A stretch of DNA of 59,146 nt from an uncultured Bacteroides sp. (GCA_949292025.1 CASEYC010000041.1:1-59146); one strand, 5' to 3'; counted from the stretch's first letter, positions 38,807-48,391 are shown. Program-made: numbers and translations. Notes: generated from the letters alone by a model not told the origin.

Positions 38807-40474
38807 ATGAAAAAGATAACAAGACTTTTGGCAGCCGGCTGCCTGGCGTCCACTTTCCTGATGACCGGCTGTATTGAGGAGACTTTCCCCACCAGCGGTG
38901 CCACGGAAGATCAGGTAACGTCGTCTGCCGAATCGGCTTCGGCTATGCTGTGGGCCCTGCACGCCCAGCTGAACACGCCCGTATGGAGCGCAGGCAGCTA
39001 CCACTTCGACTTTGGTTACGGCGCCATGATGCACATCCGCGATATACAGACCGGCGATATGCCCATCAATGCCTCCAACTATGACCAGTTCTGGGTATGG
39101 GAGGAAAACCAGGCTCAAGGCAAACTTTACCTTTACCCGCAGTTGATCTGGAACTACTACTACGGCTGTATTCTGAGCTGCAACAAGCTGCTGGGTGCCT
39201 TCGAAGAAGAGACCGCAAGTGATGAAGTGAAGGGCTACTTGGCAGCCGCCCATGCCTACCGCGCCATGTTCTATTTGGATTTGGCCCGTCTGTATGAATA
39301 CTTGCCTACGGATGTGACTACGCCGCAAGATGACCAATACGGCAATGATATCACGAACCTGACCGTACCTATCGTGACAGAGGAGACCACTGAAGAACAG
39401 TGCTATAACAATCCTCGTGTCACGCGTGAGGAGATGGCAGCCTTTATCCTGAGTGACCTGCAGGCTGCCGAAGCAAACATCGGCCTGCTGACGGAATCGT
39501 CACCTTGCCAGCCCCACTTGGATGTGGTTTATGGTCTGTATGCCCGCTATTACATGTGGTTAGGTCAGAATATTGACGACACGCCCAATGCGGCCAACTA
39601 TACCCAGGCTCGTGACTATGCCCGCAAGGCTATTGATGCTGCAGCACAACGTGGTCTGTCGCCTATGACCGAAGAAGAATGCCTCAGCACGACCAAAGGC
39701 TTCAATGACATCGATTGCTGGATGTTGGGTTCGCAAGTTGTGAAGGAGAATGACGTGGTACAGACGGGTATCATCAATTGGGTATCTTGGATGAGCAACG
39801 AGACTTCTTTCGGTTACTGCGGTATGGCCGGAGCACCTTGGTCAATGATTGATGCCGGCTTGTATGCCAAGGCTGACGATAATGACTTCCGCAAACGCAT
39901 GTGGAAAGCTCCTGCTGGTTCGGCTTTGGATGGCAAGACGGATTACCTGACTTCTACGGTGAACGGTTATTTTGGTACCTTCTTGCCGACGTATGCATCT
40001 GTTAAGTTCCGTCCGGGCGAGGGTAATCCTGATGATGTGAACCTGGCTGCCGCTACGGCTTATCCGTTGATGCGTGTGGAGGAAATGTACTTCATTGAGG
40101 CTGAAGCCGCCGAGCATGTGGCTCCGGGTTCGGGCAAGCCCTTGCTGGAAAGCTTTATGAACAATTATCGCATTGCGGATGATGCTGAAGGTTATACCTA
40201 TACCTGCACCAACTCGGATGTAATTGACGAGATCATCACGCAGAAGAGCATTGAATTGTGGGGTGAGGGTCTAATCTTTTTTGACATCAAGCGCCTGAAC
40301 CGTCCGGTTAACCGTGCGTACAGTGGCTCTAACTGGTCTTCGACAACGCGCTTTGTGACTTCTACTCGTCCTGCGTGGATGAACTATGTTATCGTGCAGA
40401 CCGAAGAAAACAGCAACGAGGCTGTCCGTGGTTACAACAATCCCGACCCGAGTGGCAAGTATCCCCTGCAATAA
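38807..40474 (+). CDS. SusD/RagB-like lipoprotein, middle operon
   Basis: A 555-residue SusD family lipoprotein (lipobox FLMTGC, then IEETFP). The N-terminal SusD region, the YLAAAHAYRAMFYLDLARLYEYLP helix and the C-terminal LMRVEEMYFIEAEAAEH and KSIELWGEGLIFFDIKRLNR blocks are intact. It starts 36 bp after the expressed susC and would form the lid of that importer. It is related to the left SusD but clearly diverged, so ligand specificity may differ. Confidence 0.94.
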   Translation: MKKITRLLAAGCLASTFLMTGCIEETFPTSGATEDQVTSSAESASAMLWALHAQLNTPVWSAGSYHFDFGYGAMMHIRDIQTGDMPINASNYDQFWVWEENQAQGKLYLYPQLIWNYYYGCILSCNKLLGAFEEETASDEVKGYLAAAHAYRAMFYLDLARLYEYLPTDVTTPQDDQYGNDITNLTVPIVTEETTEEQCYNNPRVTREEMAAFILSDLQAAEANIGLLTESSPCQPHLDVVYGLYARYYMWLGQNIDDTPNAANYTQARDYARKAIDAAAQRGLSPMTEEECLSTTKGFNDIDCWMLGSQVVKENDVVQTGIINWVSWMSNETSFGYCGMAGAPWSMIDAGLYAKADDNDFRKRMWKAPAGSALDGKTDYLTSTVNGYFGTFLPTYASVKFRPGEGNPDDVNLAAATAYPLMRVEEMYFIEAEAAEHVAPGSGKPLLESFMNNYRIADDAEGYTYTCTNSDVIDEIITQKSIELWGEGLIFFDIKRLNRPVNRAYSGSNWSSTTRFVTSTRPAWMNYVIVQTEENSNEAVRGYNNPDPSGKYPLQ

Positions 40475-40501
40475 ATAAGAATAATTTAAAAGAATATTGG
40501 T

Positions 40502-41293
40502 ATGAAGAAGATTACTTATATGATATGTATGGCACTGGCCTTAGGGTTCGGTGCCTGCACCGAGGATGTGGATTATACTCCCGGCAAGCCCGTGGCTGAT
40601 GATTGTATTCTGGCCACATTTACCACAGATGTCACGGAGACCATCGTATCTGCTGCGGACGAGAAGAAAGTGACCGTAACTGTGATGCGTGAGAATACCA
40701 CCAATGAAGCTACTGTACCCCTGAAAGTGTTGCCTCAGACGGACGACTGCTTCGATGTACCTGCCAGTGTGACTTTTGCTGCCGGTGCCAGCACGGCTAC
40801 CTTTGACATCACATTCACGGTGGAGGAAGAGGAAGAAGTTTATACGTATTGTGTGGCCTTGGACGAATCGGCTGTTGACAGCTATTCAGAGGACTACATT
40901 ACTAGTATCACGGGTACTGTATTGCCTGAAGCAAATTGGAGCACCTCATTGGGGCAGGGCATTTATGCCAGTGGAAACTTTGGACAGGCTCCTTGTGAGG
41001 TACTGAAAGCCGACGGGCAGAATTGGTACAAGATGGTTACTCCGTTCGATAACTATTCCATTGTTATCAAAGTCAATGAGGATAATTCTGTGCGTCTGCG
41101 CGAACAACCTCTTGCGTGGGCTAATGTGGGATTGCCTGATCCTGAATTGATTTACATTAGCCTGAATGAGAGTTACAATGGAGTATACAACTCGTATGAT
41201 CCTGCAACTGGGGTCATCACAATGGCTCTTGATTATACTTGCTCAGCAGGTTCCTTGGGCACTGCGCTTGACCAGGTACTGATTCCGCAGTAA
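40502..41293 (+). CDS. Calx-beta-like lipoprotein, middle operon
   Basis: A 263-residue lipoprotein (lipobox GFGAC, Cys 19) with a Calx-beta or DUF4843-like domain (VPASVTFAAGASTATFDITFTVEEEEE) and a C-terminal beta domain (GQGIYASGNFGQAPCEVLKADGQNWYKM). It is the third gene of the middle susC-susD operon and likely a surface-exposed accessory binding protein. A terminator follows 30 bp downstream. Confidence 0.75.
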   Translation: MKKITYMICMALALGFGACTEDVDYTPGKPVADDCILATFTTDVTETIVSAADEKKVTVTVMRENTTNEATVPLKVLPQTDDCFDVPASVTFAAGASTATFDITFTVEEEEEVYTYCVALDESAVDSYSEDYITSITGTVLPEANWSTSLGQGIYASGNFGQAPCEVLKADGQNWYKMVTPFDNYSIVIKVNEDNSVRLREQPLAWANVGLPDPELIYISLNESYNGVYNSYDPATGVITMALDYTCSAGSLGTALDQVLIPQ

Positions 41294-41305
41294 TTAGACG
41301 ATGAG

Positions 41306-42589
41306 TTAAGAGTTATGCATGAGGGTGTGTCGAAATGGCACACCCTTTTTCATCCACTTCCAAGCCGGCAGTATATGTATGCGCTTACCATCCTGTTCAA
41401 TCTCCTCCTCATGGAAAGCCGTGATGATAAGTCCCTCGTCCAAATGATAAGTTTCCATCGCCTCTGTCAATCCTCGAATTTCGCGTTCGCGCGTGCCGTA
41501 AAAGTCAAAAGCATGGCACACCTGTATGGCTTCCGTAACCCGAAAGCCGTCGCGCACCACAAAGTCACATTCGGTATTTTCGGACTGGTGGTAGAAGACT
41601 TCTTTTGCGTTCCGCCGCAATTCAATGTAGACCAGGTTTTCCAGCAACCGCCCTTCCTCGCCGGAGAAATGAAAGCCCAGCCGCGAAATGATGCCGTTAT
41701 CTATGGCATAGATTTTCTTGGGGTTACGCAGTTGGGCCTTGACGGAATAATCCAACTTGGAGACTGGGAAGAGCAGATAAGTGTTTTCCGCAAATTCCAG
41801 GTAATTCTTGGCGGTGGTCGGGTTCTTCACCCCTATTACCTTGGAAAGTGAAGTGTAAGAAAGCGGCTTGCCTATGTTGCTCACTGTGAAGTATATCAGT
41901 TCCTTGACTTCACGCTCATTGACAATCTGGTTGCGCACCATGATATCCTTGTACAGGATGTTGTCATACAAGGTCTTCAACACAATATCCTCCCCGGTTT
42001 TCAAATAGAGCGGGAAGCCGCCCTGTTTCAGGTACGCATTGAAAGCCCCTTGAATTTCTCCCTTGGCTGTCGTGCCGACAATAGGCCCCAGCAGATGGTC
42101 CAGCCCACGGAACTGCAAATATTCAGGAAAAGAAAATGGATAGAGTTCCATGGCGATGTAGCAGCCGGTCAGGTGGGTGCCCAATTCCCGGCTCAGCATA
42201 CGTGAGTTTGAGCCTGTGATAAAAAGCTTTTTCCCTTGATTGTATAGCCGCCGGGCAAAATGTTCCCAACCGCTGATATTCTGTATCTCGTCAAAATAGA
42301 AATATTGCTGTTCGCCGAACAGTTCGATGAACACCTCGTATAATTGCTGGAAATGTTCGGAGGTGAAATTGCCCAAGCGGTCATCATCAAAATTGAAGAA
42401 GTAGTCCCGTTGCGGCATTTTGTCACGTATCTGCTGAAGCAGCACGGATTTGCCGCAACGTCTCACTCCGGAAATGATGATGATTTGCTCATTTCTTAGA
42501 TACGCCTCCGGGAAATTGCGGGCTATTGTTTTTTGTGTGGCCAGAAAATCATGCTGGTCTATGATGATGTCTTTCAGGATTTGTTTCAT
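41306..42589 (-). CDS. AAA+ ATPase with DUF4143-like C-terminus
   Basis: A 427-residue P-loop ATPase with Walker A SGVRRCGKSVLLQQI (about residue 40), Walker B YFYFDEIQNISGWEHF, TGSNSRMLSRELGTHLTGC, and a C-terminal part (VYIELRRNAKEVFYHQSENTECDFVV) of the DUF4143 type that resembles a restriction-endonuclease fold. The function of the family is unknown. It starts at 42589 (MKQILKDII), since the upstream ATG adds eight residues before a -7 box. It lies between the middle and right recombination sites and is convergent with the middle operon, whose terminator falls inside its last codons. Confidence 0.88.
   Translation of the reverse strand: MKQILKDIIIDQHDFLATQKTIARNFPEAYLRNEQIIIISGVRRCGKSVLLQQIRDKMPQRDYFFNFDDDRLGNFTSEHFQQLYEVFIELFGEQQYFYFDEIQNISGWEHFARRLYNQGKKLFITGSNSRMLSRELGTHLTGCYIAMELYPFSFPEYLQFRGLDHLLGPIVGTTAKGEIQGAFNAYLKQGGFPLYLKTGEDIVLKTLYDNILYKDIMVRNQIVNEREVKELIYFTVSNIGKPLSYTSLSKVIGVKNPTTAKNYLEFAENTYLLFPVSKLDYSVKAQLRNPKKIYAIDNGIISRLGFHFSGEEGRLLENLVYIELRRNAKEVFYHQSENTECDFVVRDGFRVTEAIQVCHAFDFYGTREREIRGLTEAMETYHLDEGLIITAFHEEEIEQDGKRIHILPAWKWMKKGVPFRHTLMHNS
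41323..41350 (+). terminator. Terminator of the middle SusCD operon
   Basis: GGGTGTG and CACACCC with a nine-base loop, followed by TTTTT. It overlaps the 3' coding end of the convergent ATPase gene. Confidence 0.85.
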
Positions 42590-42620
42590 TATACTTCCTA
42601 TTTTAGCAACCAATTATTTG

Positions 42621-42628
42621 CAAATATA
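42621..42628 (-). promoter_or_regulatory. -7 box of the DUF4143-type ATPase
   Basis: TATATTTG on the minus strand, 31 bp upstream of the ATPase ATG at 42589. No TTG at ideal spacing. Confidence 0.5.
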
Positions 42629-42663
42629 CTACTATTTTCATTACGAATGCAGCATTACTTATA

Positions 42664-42690
42664 TTTATTCCTATTCCGAATAGGAATAAA
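42664..42690. promoter_or_regulatory. 27-bp perfect palindrome upstream of the ATPase
   Basis: Two 13-base arms, TTTATTCCTATTC and GAATAGGAATAAA, flank a single central C. It lies about 36 bp upstream of the ATPase -7 box and is A/T rich, as an operator for a dimeric regulator would be. A second small inverted repeat, TTCATTCCTAATGAA, follows about 10 bp away. Confidence 0.6.
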
Positions 42691-42882
42691 GCAAGATTTC
42701 GTTCATTCCTAATGAAGAAGATTCAAACTTAGGCAACTGCTACGCCACATCAGTTCGAATAAATATCCTTACACCAAGTATCCATTTACTTCAGTTGCAA
42801 TCATCGTTTGTCGGCATCACATATTGGGATATTCGTTGCCATTCATCCCCATCCATTCCCTCCGTTTGAGGCGTATATTGGA

Positions 42883-43089
42883 CAACGGGTAGAAAATGGG
42901 TATCAAAAATGCCATGCCATTTTCTTTATAAACTACTGTATATAAAAGCGATAACCCATAAATCGGGTAGAAAACAGGTAGAAAAACTTTCGCTCCGGTT
43001 CGGGCTAACTGCCTGAGAACCAATCGGACAATGAATAAACACTGTGTTCGGCTGATTTTGTATATAACTGATTATGAAAGGATTGTCTT
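42883..43089 (+). repeat. Null-leader repeat upstream of the right silent susC
   Basis: An inverted partner of 32223-32429, 207 bp long, ending exactly at the right core site. It carries the same GGTAGAAAA-type repeats and an in-frame TGA at 43075-43077 that prevents read-in to susC. No TAnnTTTG promoter faces the gene. Confidence 0.8.
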
Positions 43090-43109
43090 GTACCAAGTTC
43101 GGCGGGAAC
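43090..43109 (+). other. Recombination core site, right (R)
   Basis: GTACCAAGTTCGGCGGGAAC within ACCAAGTTC-GGCGG-GAACACTGGT, the best-formed inverted repeat of the three. It is in direct orientation with the middle site and inverted relative to the left one. Confidence 0.83.
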
Positions 43110-43125
43110 ACTGGTAATTTCCTAT

Positions 43126-45885
43126 GTGGGTATGCAGACGGAAGAAGTTGAGATTCAGCCGAATATGACAATCTTGATGAAAACAAATGATGAATTGTTG
43201 GACGAGGTTGTCATTGTGGGTTACGGTACAGCTAAGAAATTGGGCTCTGTGGTAGGTTCGGTGACGGCTGTCGGTGGCGAGAAACTGGAAAACAAGCCTG
43301 TGGCCAATGTGGGTGATGCCCTTCAGGGACAGGTGGCCGGCTTGCAGGTGTTCACTCCTTCCGGTGAGCCGAGCGAAACGGTACACATGCGTTTGCGCGG
43401 TGTAAGCTCCATCACCGGTGATTCCGCACCTTTGTTTATCTTGGACGGCTCGCCTATCTCGGTAGGTGCTTTCACGGCTTTGAACCCCAATGACATTGAG
43501 AGCATGACGGTGCTGAAGGATGCTTCTTCGACGGCCATTTACGGCGCACGTGCAGCCAATGGCGTGGTCGTGTTGACTTCAAAGCGCGGTAAGCGCGGCG
43601 AAAAAGCCAGTGTGACCGTGACGGCCATGTATGGCCTCTCCAAGATGACGGGCGACAATGTGGAAATGATGAACTCTGAACAATGGCTGAACCTGCAGGA
43701 AATGCTGGATCCGACGTTGGTGAACAATGCCCAGTTCCAGCAGGAAAAGGCTTTCTATATTAATAATGGAATTTCCACGGACTGGAGCGATGTGTTCTTC
43801 GGCGGTACAAAGCCTGTTCAGCAGTACGACATCAGCGTGACAGGCGGTACGGAAGCCCTGAGTTACTATCTCTCCTTCGGCCACTACGATATGGATGGTA
43901 TCATGGACGAGTCCAAACTGCGCCGCGAGACTTTGCGCAGTAATATCGATGCCAATATCACCAAGTGGTTGAAGGTCGGTGTCAATCTGAACCTCTCCTA
44001 TCAGAAATACGGTCAGGCAGCTTTCGGCACCACGCCCAACCAAGTGTATAACAAGGCGTACGCAGCTCGTATCTATCGTCCGACACAGAGCTACTACGAA
44101 ATCCTGACGGACGAGAATGGTAACTTCCTGGGTTATGGCGACCGCTTGGATTACTTTGAGGATCTGGGTTACTACAACCCGTACTACCTGTCCGAACTGC
44201 AACCTGCCACAATGGACTTGGTACGCATCAACGGAAACACCTACTTTAACATCAACCCCATCAAGGGCTTGAATATTCGTGCCGCACAAGCAGTAGATGC
44301 CTTCGATTACCGTTATAGCTATAAGGCTTATCCCATCGGTCCTTTTGACCCGGCTGCGGGTGGTGGCTCTGCCAGCGAAAGTTTCCAGCGCATGTATCAG
44401 TTCACCTATACTAATACGGCTGAGTACAAGTTTACGGCTTGGGATGATCACGACTTCACTGTGCTGGTTGGCCAGGAATCCATCATCAGCAAGAACCAGT
44501 CGTTTGGTGTCAGCGTCAATGCTTTGAATGACACCCGCCTGATGCTGCTCAGTGCAGCTACGCAGGCCAATGTGGAGGTGCCTTCGCACAAGAAATCCGA
44601 AACGGTATACAACTCCTACTTTGCTACGTTCAGTTATGATTATGCCGATAAGTATTACCTTGATGCCTCTTTCCGTCGTGACGGTTCCTCGCTGTTCGGT
44701 CTGAACAACCAGTGGGGTAACTTCTGGTCCATCGGTGCGATGTGGGATTTGAAGAAGGAAAATTTCCTTAGCGATGTGGACTGGCTCAACGACTTGCGCC
44801 TGAAGGCCAGCTACGGTACGGTAGGTAACTCGTCTGTTCTGGAAGCTTATATGGCTTACGGCTTGGTCGGTACTGGGGCGAACTACAACAATGGTTCAGG
44901 TTCTGCCGTGTCCAACCCTGCCAATCCCGACCTGACGTGGGAAACTGTAAAATCGACCAATGTGACTTTGAATGCCCGCTTGTTCGACCGTTTGAGTCTG
45001 GACATCGAGTTCTATAACCGCATGACGGAAGACATGCTGATGGAGATTCCTTATTCTTACACTACAGGTTTTGCTTCCGGTTGGGGCAATGTGGCCAACA
45101 TGCGCAACCGCGGTATGGACATCACAGCTAATGTGGACATCTTCAAGAATTTCCACGGCATTGATTGGAGCATCTCTGCCAACGTCAACTACAACAAGAA
45201 CGAAATTACCAAGTTGTTCAACGGAATGGATGAATATGTCATTGCCAACACCGGTCTTAAGCTGCAGGTGGGCAAGCCATACGGTGAATACTTCTACACC
45301 CGTTGGGCCGGTGTGGATCCTCGTGACGGTTACAACATGTGGTATGACAAGAACGGCAATCTGACCAAGACTTACAGCGACGATGATGCCGTCTTCACCG
45401 GCAAGCAGCGTTATGCACCGTGGTCTGGCGGTTTCGGTTCTACTATCCGTTGGAAGGGCCTTACAGTCAGTGCGGACTTCTCTTTCATGCTGGGCCAGTA
45501 TATGTTGAACAATGAACGCTGGTTCACGGAGAACCCGGCTTTCGCTGCTGACGGCAATCAGACCGTGGCCATGCTGACTATGTGGCAGAAGCCCGGCGAC
45601 GTGACCAACATTTCTTCGCCCGATTCGCCCATGCAGTTCGACACGCACTTGCTGGAGAACGCTTCGTTCATGCGCCTGAAGAACTTGACCATCAGCTACG
45701 ACCTGCCGAAGCGCTGGATGCAGAAGACCGGCTTCATGGGAGGTTGCCGCGTGTTCTTCACCGGACGTAACCTTTGGACCGTGACGAAGTACCAAGGTTA
45801 TGACCCCGAAATCGACAGCAACATGCAGCTGGGCAACTATCCCAACACGAAACAATTCACTTTTGGTCTGGAGCTGAAATTCTAA
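43126..45885 (+). CDS. SusC/RagA-like TonB-dependent transporter, headless silent copy (right)
   Basis: A 919-residue SusC body without signal peptide or promoter. The annotated start is a GTG; an ATG follows two codons on at 43132. The frame is open back through VPSSAGTLVISYVGM to the core site and then closed by TGA at 43075. The plug (DSAPLFILDGSPIS, VLKDASSTAIYGARAANG) and barrel to FTFGLELKF are intact. It belongs to a different SusC branch from the other two (GSVTAVGGEKLENKPVANVGDAL). Joined to the leader it would encode about 996 residues. Confidence 0.9.
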   Translation: MGMQTEEVEIQPNMTILMKTNDELLDEVVIVGYGTAKKLGSVVGSVTAVGGEKLENKPVANVGDALQGQVAGLQVFTPSGEPSETVHMRLRGVSSITGDSAPLFILDGSPISVGAFTALNPNDIESMTVLKDASSTAIYGARAANGVVVLTSKRGKRGEKASVTVTAMYGLSKMTGDNVEMMNSEQWLNLQEMLDPTLVNNAQFQQEKAFYINNGISTDWSDVFFGGTKPVQQYDISVTGGTEALSYYLSFGHYDMDGIMDESKLRRETLRSNIDANITKWLKVGVNLNLSYQKYGQAAFGTTPNQVYNKAYAARIYRPTQSYYEILTDENGNFLGYGDRLDYFEDLGYYNPYYLSELQPATMDLVRINGNTYFNINPIKGLNIRAAQAVDAFDYRYSYKAYPIGPFDPAAGGGSASESFQRMYQFTYTNTAEYKFTAWDDHDFTVLVGQESIISKNQSFGVSVNALNDTRLMLLSAATQANVEVPSHKKSETVYNSYFATFSYDYADKYYLDASFRRDGSSLFGLNNQWGNFWSIGAMWDLKKENFLSDVDWLNDLRLKASYGTVGNSSVLEAYMAYGLVGTGANYNNGSGSAVSNPANPDLTWETVKSTNVTLNARLFDRLSLDIEFYNRMTEDMLMEIPYSYTTGFASGWGNVANMRNRGMDITANVDIFKNFHGIDWSISANVNYNKNEITKLFNGMDEYVIANTGLKLQVGKPYGEYFYTRWAGVDPRDGYNMWYDKNGNLTKTYSDDDAVFTGKQRYAPWSGGFGSTIRWKGLTVSADFSFMLGQYMLNNERWFTENPAFAADGNQTVAMLTMWQKPGDVTNISSPDSPMQFDTHLLENASFMRLKNLTISYDLPKRWMQKTGFMGGCRVFFTGRNLWTVTKYQGYDPEIDSNMQLGNYPNTKQFTFGLELKF

Positions 45886-45914
45886 TTCATAAACCCTTAA
45901 CAACGACATTAGAT

Positions 45915-47462
45915 ATGAAGAAAATACATATACTTTTCGCTACCTTGCTGGCTGCCGCCGGGCTTGTCTCCTGCGACATGGAGAAGTATCCCTATAATGC
46001 GGTGGAAGAGAGCCAGTACATGAAGTCCATAGGCGACTTCGAGCAGGCTCATACCGGCTTGTATTCTAATTATCGCACCATAACCACAGGCGGATACGTG
46101 CTGTTGCCTGACATACAGTGTGATGACTTCCAGGCTGTGAGCGGATTCTCCAACACTTACGGCAATCAATACCGCTGGGACTTCCAGACCACGGACGGCA
46201 ACATTGAGACCATCTGGAGTGCCTATTACAGCACCATTGCCCGTTGTAACTTCTATCTGAACAATTACGACAAGGTGGTGGCGGGCGAAGTACTGCCCGA
46301 TATTTCGGAGGCAGACATGACCCAAATCGGTACTTGGGCGGCAGATGCCTATTTTACCCGCGCTTATTGCTATTATATGCTGAGCACTTATTTCTGTCAG
46401 GCTTACGAACCCGCTACGGCGGAAAGCACATTGGGCTTGCCCGTGCAGTTGGTGTACTCGCCTACATCCGATTCGAGCACTTATCCCGGACGTTCATCGC
46501 TTAAGGCCACTTATGATCAGATTCTGAGCGACTTGGACAACGCTTCGCAACTGTGGCAGAGCCAAACGTATGACAAGTACTACATCAGCATCTTCTCCAT
46601 CATGGCTCTGCAAGCTCGCGTGGCTTTGAACATGAAGGACTATCCGACGGCCATCAGCATGTCTACCACGCTGATAAACAACAGTGCCTCCTATTTCCCC
46701 TTGGCCACTGATGCCGCGTCTTTCCGTGCCATTTGGAACGAAGACAGCAATCAAGAGAGCATTTGGCAAATTTATATGCAGTCTCCCAGCGAATTGGGTG
46801 CTGCCACAGGTTCTACGTTCTGGGGCAACTACTTGCCCAATACGCCGGAGCTGCAACAGATGGACTACATTCCCTCGCAGAGCCTTGTGGATCTCTATGC
46901 GGACGGGGAGAACGACATTCGTTTCCAAGCCTTTTTGGCTCCCTACCATCTGACAACCGGTACGGGTTCCAGCGGTGATGTCTACATCTTCGACAAATAT
47001 CCCGGCAACGCTGTTTCGTTGGGCAACCTGTCAGTGGATGACCACTTTTGCAATATGTCAAAGCCCTTCCGCATTGCCGAGCAATACCTGATTGCCGCCG
47101 AAGCCTATATGGAGTCGAACGACACGGAAAATGCTGCAGCCTACCTGAATGCCCTGCGCAGTGCCCGTATCATCGGTTACACGGCCCAGACGTTCAACAA
47201 TCCTGAGACCTTGCGTACCGCTATCCGTGATGAGCGTCACAAGGAATTGGTCGGCGAGGGCTTCCGCCTGAACGACTTGAAGCGTTGGGGACAAGGCTTC
47301 GACCGTACCGGCACGGAGCAGGATGCCAACTTGACGCAGAATGGCCTGACCTATACGGGATTGGTTATCAGTGCTGATAACTTCCGCTTCACCTGGCCCA
47401 TTCCGAAAACGGAAATGGACGTGAACCCGCAACTGGCCGGACAACAAAACCCCGGTTATTAA
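45915..47462 (+). CDS. SusD/RagB-like lipoprotein, right operon
   Basis: A 515-residue SusD homologue (lipobox GLVSC, then DMEKYPYNAVEESQYMKSIGD). It has the family helices TRAYCYYMLSTYFCQAYEP and FRIAEQYLIAAEAYMESND, and the C-terminal IRDERHKELVGEGFRLNDLKRWGQGF and FTWPIPKTEMDVNPQL, the classic SusD ending. It is much less like the left and middle SusDs, matching its divergent SusC partner. It is silent unless the upstream susC receives a promoter. Confidence 0.94.
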   Translation: MKKIHILFATLLAAAGLVSCDMEKYPYNAVEESQYMKSIGDFEQAHTGLYSNYRTITTGGYVLLPDIQCDDFQAVSGFSNTYGNQYRWDFQTTDGNIETIWSAYYSTIARCNFYLNNYDKVVAGEVLPDISEADMTQIGTWAADAYFTRAYCYYMLSTYFCQAYEPATAESTLGLPVQLVYSPTSDSSTYPGRSSLKATYDQILSDLDNASQLWQSQTYDKYYISIFSIMALQARVALNMKDYPTAISMSTTLINNSASYFPLATDAASFRAIWNEDSNQESIWQIYMQSPSELGAATGSTFWGNYLPNTPELQQMDYIPSQSLVDLYADGENDIRFQAFLAPYHLTTGTGSSGDVYIFDKYPGNAVSLGNLSVDDHFCNMSKPFRIAEQYLIAAEAYMESNDTENAAAYLNALRSARIIGYTAQTFNNPETLRTAIRDERHKELVGEGFRLNDLKRWGQGFDRTGTEQDANLTQNGLTYTGLVISADNFRFTWPIPKTEMDVNPQLAGQQNPGY

Positions 47463-47488
47463 TTCATCCTTAAAACCAAAAAGAGATT

Positions 47489-48391
47489 ATGAAACAACTG
47501 AAATATTGGGCAATGGCTGCGCTGATGGTTGGCTTTGCCGCCTGCTCGGATGATGACGTGACGATGAACAGCGCCAGCGCCACCGTTGAATTTGAAAGCA
47601 TGGCAGTGACTTATAACGAGAACTACGGCATCGTGCAAGTGCCTCTCCAAGTGACGGGCGAACTGAACGGGTCGGTGCAAGTGAACTTCAGTGTGGAACC
47701 CCTGCAAGGTGCCGTGGAGAATGAACATTATGTGGTGACCACCAATACCATTACCATTCCTTCCAGCTTGGAAGGCACGTTTGCTTGCGAACTGCACTTG
47801 CTAGACGATGGCATCACCGAGAATGACGACCGTGCTGTGCGCATCACGCTGGAAAGTGTGGAGGGTGCCACGATTGGTACGAATGCTTCTTGCTTGGTGA
47901 CGATTGCCGACGTGGACAAGATCCCGTACTACAAGTTGCTGGGCGACTATGTGCTGACAGCTGAGGACCTTGTTAATGGCGGAGAGGTGTCCTTCAATGT
48001 AACTTTGAGCGATGGTACGACAGCAGAAGACAAAAAAGCCAATGCGGAAAGCCGCTATGTGGCTATCGGATTTGATGGTAGCATTGGTGCCGGAGAAACG
48101 TGGATGATCGAATATAACAAATCGGCAGAAACGCTGTCCATCGTACCGGGCGATCCAGTTGCTACTGGTTTGAACTTCGGTTCTTTCATTGGATATGCTG
48201 CTGTTGTTCCTATGGATATGAGCGGTGGATTGGGTTCTTACCTCAATGGAACATGGAATGAAACGTACGATACCATTACGTTCGATCCTGCTGGTGGCTT
48301 AGTCGGTATGGGTGCGTTTGACCAAAGTTCTGATTTGTATATGGGCTATATGTCCGTATATGGAAATGTGGTAATGAACAAGGTTCAATAA
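47489..48391 (+). CDS. Calx-beta-like lipoprotein, right operon
   Basis: A 300-residue lipoprotein (lipobox GFAAC) with a Calx-beta domain at about 30-145 (LQGAVENEHYVVTTNTITIPSSLEG, LLDDGITENDDRAVRITLES) and a C-terminal beta domain. It takes the third position in the right operon, as at 26461 and 40502, and is likely a surface accessory protein. A terminator follows at 48424. Confidence 0.75.
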   Translation: MKQLKYWAMAALMVGFAACSDDDVTMNSASATVEFESMAVTYNENYGIVQVPLQVTGELNGSVQVNFSVEPLQGAVENEHYVVTTNTITIPSSLEGTFACELHLLDDGITENDDRAVRITLESVEGATIGTNASCLVTIADVDKIPYYKLLGDYVLTAEDLVNGGEVSFNVTLSDGTTAEDKKANAESRYVAIGFDGSIGAGETWMIEYNKSAETLSIVPGDPVATGLNFGSFIGYAAVVPMDMSGGLGSYLNGTWNETYDTITFDPAGGLVGMGAFDQSSDLYMGYMSVYGNVVMNKVQ

